Of a DNA stretch of 64,000 nucleotides, positions 63,157 through 64,000 are shown piece by piece. The stretch lies in contig JAILHI010000090.1 of the NCBI GenBank assembly GCA_024695865.1, positions 1 through 64,000 of the forward strand, written 5' to 3'. Each line of letters starts with the position of its first letter. The first letter of the stretch is position 1. Under the pieces are notes generated by a model, which had not been told where the DNA came from, did not search any database, and worked only from the letters and a program-made list of their open reading frames with translations. The position numbers were made by a program, and so were the translations under genes. This DNA comes from Candidatus Gastranaerophilales bacterium. Lineage in GTDB: Bacteria; Cyanobacteriota; Vampirovibrionia; Gastranaerophilales; Gastranaerophilaceae.

Positions 63157-63603
63157 ATATTTACCGAACGTAATTGTTTTGCTTTGCAAACAATGACAAT
63201 CTGCGTCTTTGCGAGCGAGCGGATTTTGTGTAGGACGAAGTCCGAAGTGGCAAAAAGCAAAGTGAACGGCAACGCAGTGAAGCGACCTGTGAGCAGAGGC
63301 TGAAGGGTCAAGGCGATGAGCCTTGCCCGTAACGCCGTTTATTGCGAACAGGTCAAGACAGTGAACAGGTGCTTTTTGTGAAACAAAATCCAAGACAAAG
63401 CGTGGCAATCCCTTTCGTTTTCAGGGATTGCTTCGGGCAAGCCTCGCAATGACGGCAACTGTTTTTTGACGGTATCGCCGCAAAATTCTGACGCATTTTT
63501 CGCAATAACGTAAATGTTTTGAAATAATATGTCTTTTGTGAAAAAAAATGATATAATATTAAAACATTTTCATGGTTTTAACAAGTGAAAGATTTTTTAA
63601 AAT
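63157..63603. repeat. Long mosaic repeat copy upstream of pilT
   Basis: 63213-63402 matches 11361-11538 in the opposite orientation. At 63309-63325 the hairpin CAAGGC-GATGA-GCCTTG stands where other copies have CTTGC-GAGGA-GCAAG. 63404-63450 continues with GTGGCAATCCC and GGGATTGCTT. No gene is seen before the promoter at 63552. Confidence 0.75.
63552..63557 (+). promoter_or_regulatory. TATAAT box of the pilT-like gene
   Basis: GATATAATATT 47 bases before the ATG at 63604. Confidence 0.5.
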
Positions 63604-64000
63604 ATGTCAAATTTTAGCATTATTACTTTATTAAAAAGTGCCGTTGCAAACAAAATTTCAGATATTCACATAAAAATCAACGAGCCGCCCGCTGTCAGAA
63701 AAGACGGTAAAATTATCAGAACAAATCTCCCGCCGATAACGGAAGAAGATTTTTTCCAGACGGTAGAACTTGTTATACCGACGTCTTTCAGAAACAAGGC
63801 TTATGATACTTTTGATGCGGACTTTTCCTATGACTTACCGGGGGTTTCGAGATTTCGTATAAATTTATCCCGTGAACTCGGAAAAATGTTTATGGTTATC
63901 CGTGTAATTTCACTTCAAATTCCGACGGTTGAAGAATTAAATCTTCCAAAATCCATTGAAAAATTCACAATGTTCGGAAACGGTATCGTTCTAGTTACGG
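63604..64000 (+). CDS. pilT: PilT-type twitching motility ATPase, N-terminal part only
   Basis: 132 residues visible before the window ends. LLKSAVANKISDIHIKINEP and later DADFSYDLPGVSRFRINLSR and MVIRVISLQIPTVEELNLP are the typical N-terminal half of PilT, the retraction ATPase of type IV pili. The sequence stops at GIVLVT, just before the expected Walker A. PilT versus PilU cannot be decided from this part. Confidence 0.85.
   Translation, partial: MSNFSIITLLKSAVANKISDIHIKINEPPAVRKDGKIIRTNLPPITEEDFFQTVELVIPTSFRNKAYDTFDADFSYDLPGVSRFRINLSRELGKMFMVIRVISLQIPTVEELNLPKSIEKFTMFGNGIVLVT

Noticed and set aside
23133-63480. Dispersed repeats as a CRISPR array
   Set aside because: The copies are far apart, of varying length, in both orientations and without regular spacers or cas genes.
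1-64000. Insertion sequences, prophage or integrase genes
   Set aside because: No transposase, integrase or phage structural gene is recognisable on either strand.

Overview
The window is a gene-dense, AT-rich (low-GC) bacterial chromosome segment with about 57 protein genes, no rRNA or tRNA gene that I can find, no CRISPR array and no insertion sequence. The best guess for the host is an anaerobic, non-photosynthetic relative of Cyanobacteria (Melainabacteria/Vampirovibrionia, for example gut Gastranaerophilales). Signs for this are a long cyanobacterial-type NusB, a CHASE2-GGDEF protein, a B12-binding-type radical SAM protein of the kind common in Cyanobacteria, oxygen-sensitive CoA-activase-like and radical SAM enzymes, envelope genes of a Gram-negative cell (Skp/OmpH, SLBB export protein) and a PilT-type ATPase. 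This placement is an inference from gene families, not from a search.

Layout. 1-4783 (minus): exopolysaccharide chain-length protein (cut by the window edge), GalE and an SLBB export protein. 4851-9212 (minus): a tight four-gene operon of two CoA-activase-like proteins, a PHP phosphoesterase and a radical SAM enzyme. 9.3-11.1 kb: small unknown proteins, EngB and ribosomal protein bS21. 11.7-13.7 kb: a 45-residue ORF and a CHASE2-diguanylate cyclase. 13.7-15.8 kb (minus): nusB-ftsY-HTH. 15.9-22.0 kb: a zinc-protease-like protein, then malic enzyme, PlsY, Der and an HD protein. 22.2-28.4 kb: SGNH protein, TRIC channel, phosphoesterase, MBL enzyme, TPR protein, an unknown and YajQ. 28.9-33.4 kb: GH77-like glucanotransferase, an unknown and glucose-6-phosphate isomerase. 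33.7-38.6 kb (minus): the whole SMC-ScpA-ScpB condensin in one operon. 38.9-43.9 kb: LUD protein, GlmS with a coupled 52-residue ORF, ATP-grasp and esterase. 44.0-49.0 kb (minus): an operon of REC-STAS regulator, degenerate histidine kinase, MalK/UgpC-type ATPase and a twin radical SAM protein. 49.2-54.8 kb: Skp, FtsH, HolB, HolA, TrpS. 54.8-57.4 kb: AI-2E permease and radical SAM. 57.4-64 kb: a probable small RNA, LysS, HU, a TPR protein, Dus and the start of PilT.

The intergenic gaps are filled by a mosaic family of short repeats. Several copies share an ATTGC...GCAAT frame around an inner hairpin whose arms have been exchanged while staying complementary, which suggests that the structure rather than the sequence is kept. 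In two places these repeats run into coding sequence (5' end of the TPR gene near 26.2 kb, and the stop codon of the 52-residue ORF after glmS).

The observations I would follow first are: a promoter-to-terminator unit with an almost G-free transcript at 57.45-57.64 kb (candidate small RNA with an exposed CUCCU); the REC-STAS/pseudokinase/ATPase/twin radical SAM operon; the split CoA-activase/PHP/radical SAM operon; the arm-swapped hairpin repeats; an unusual promoter shared by two unknown small proteins; and a malic enzyme carrying a second, degenerate copy of part of its own catalytic domain.
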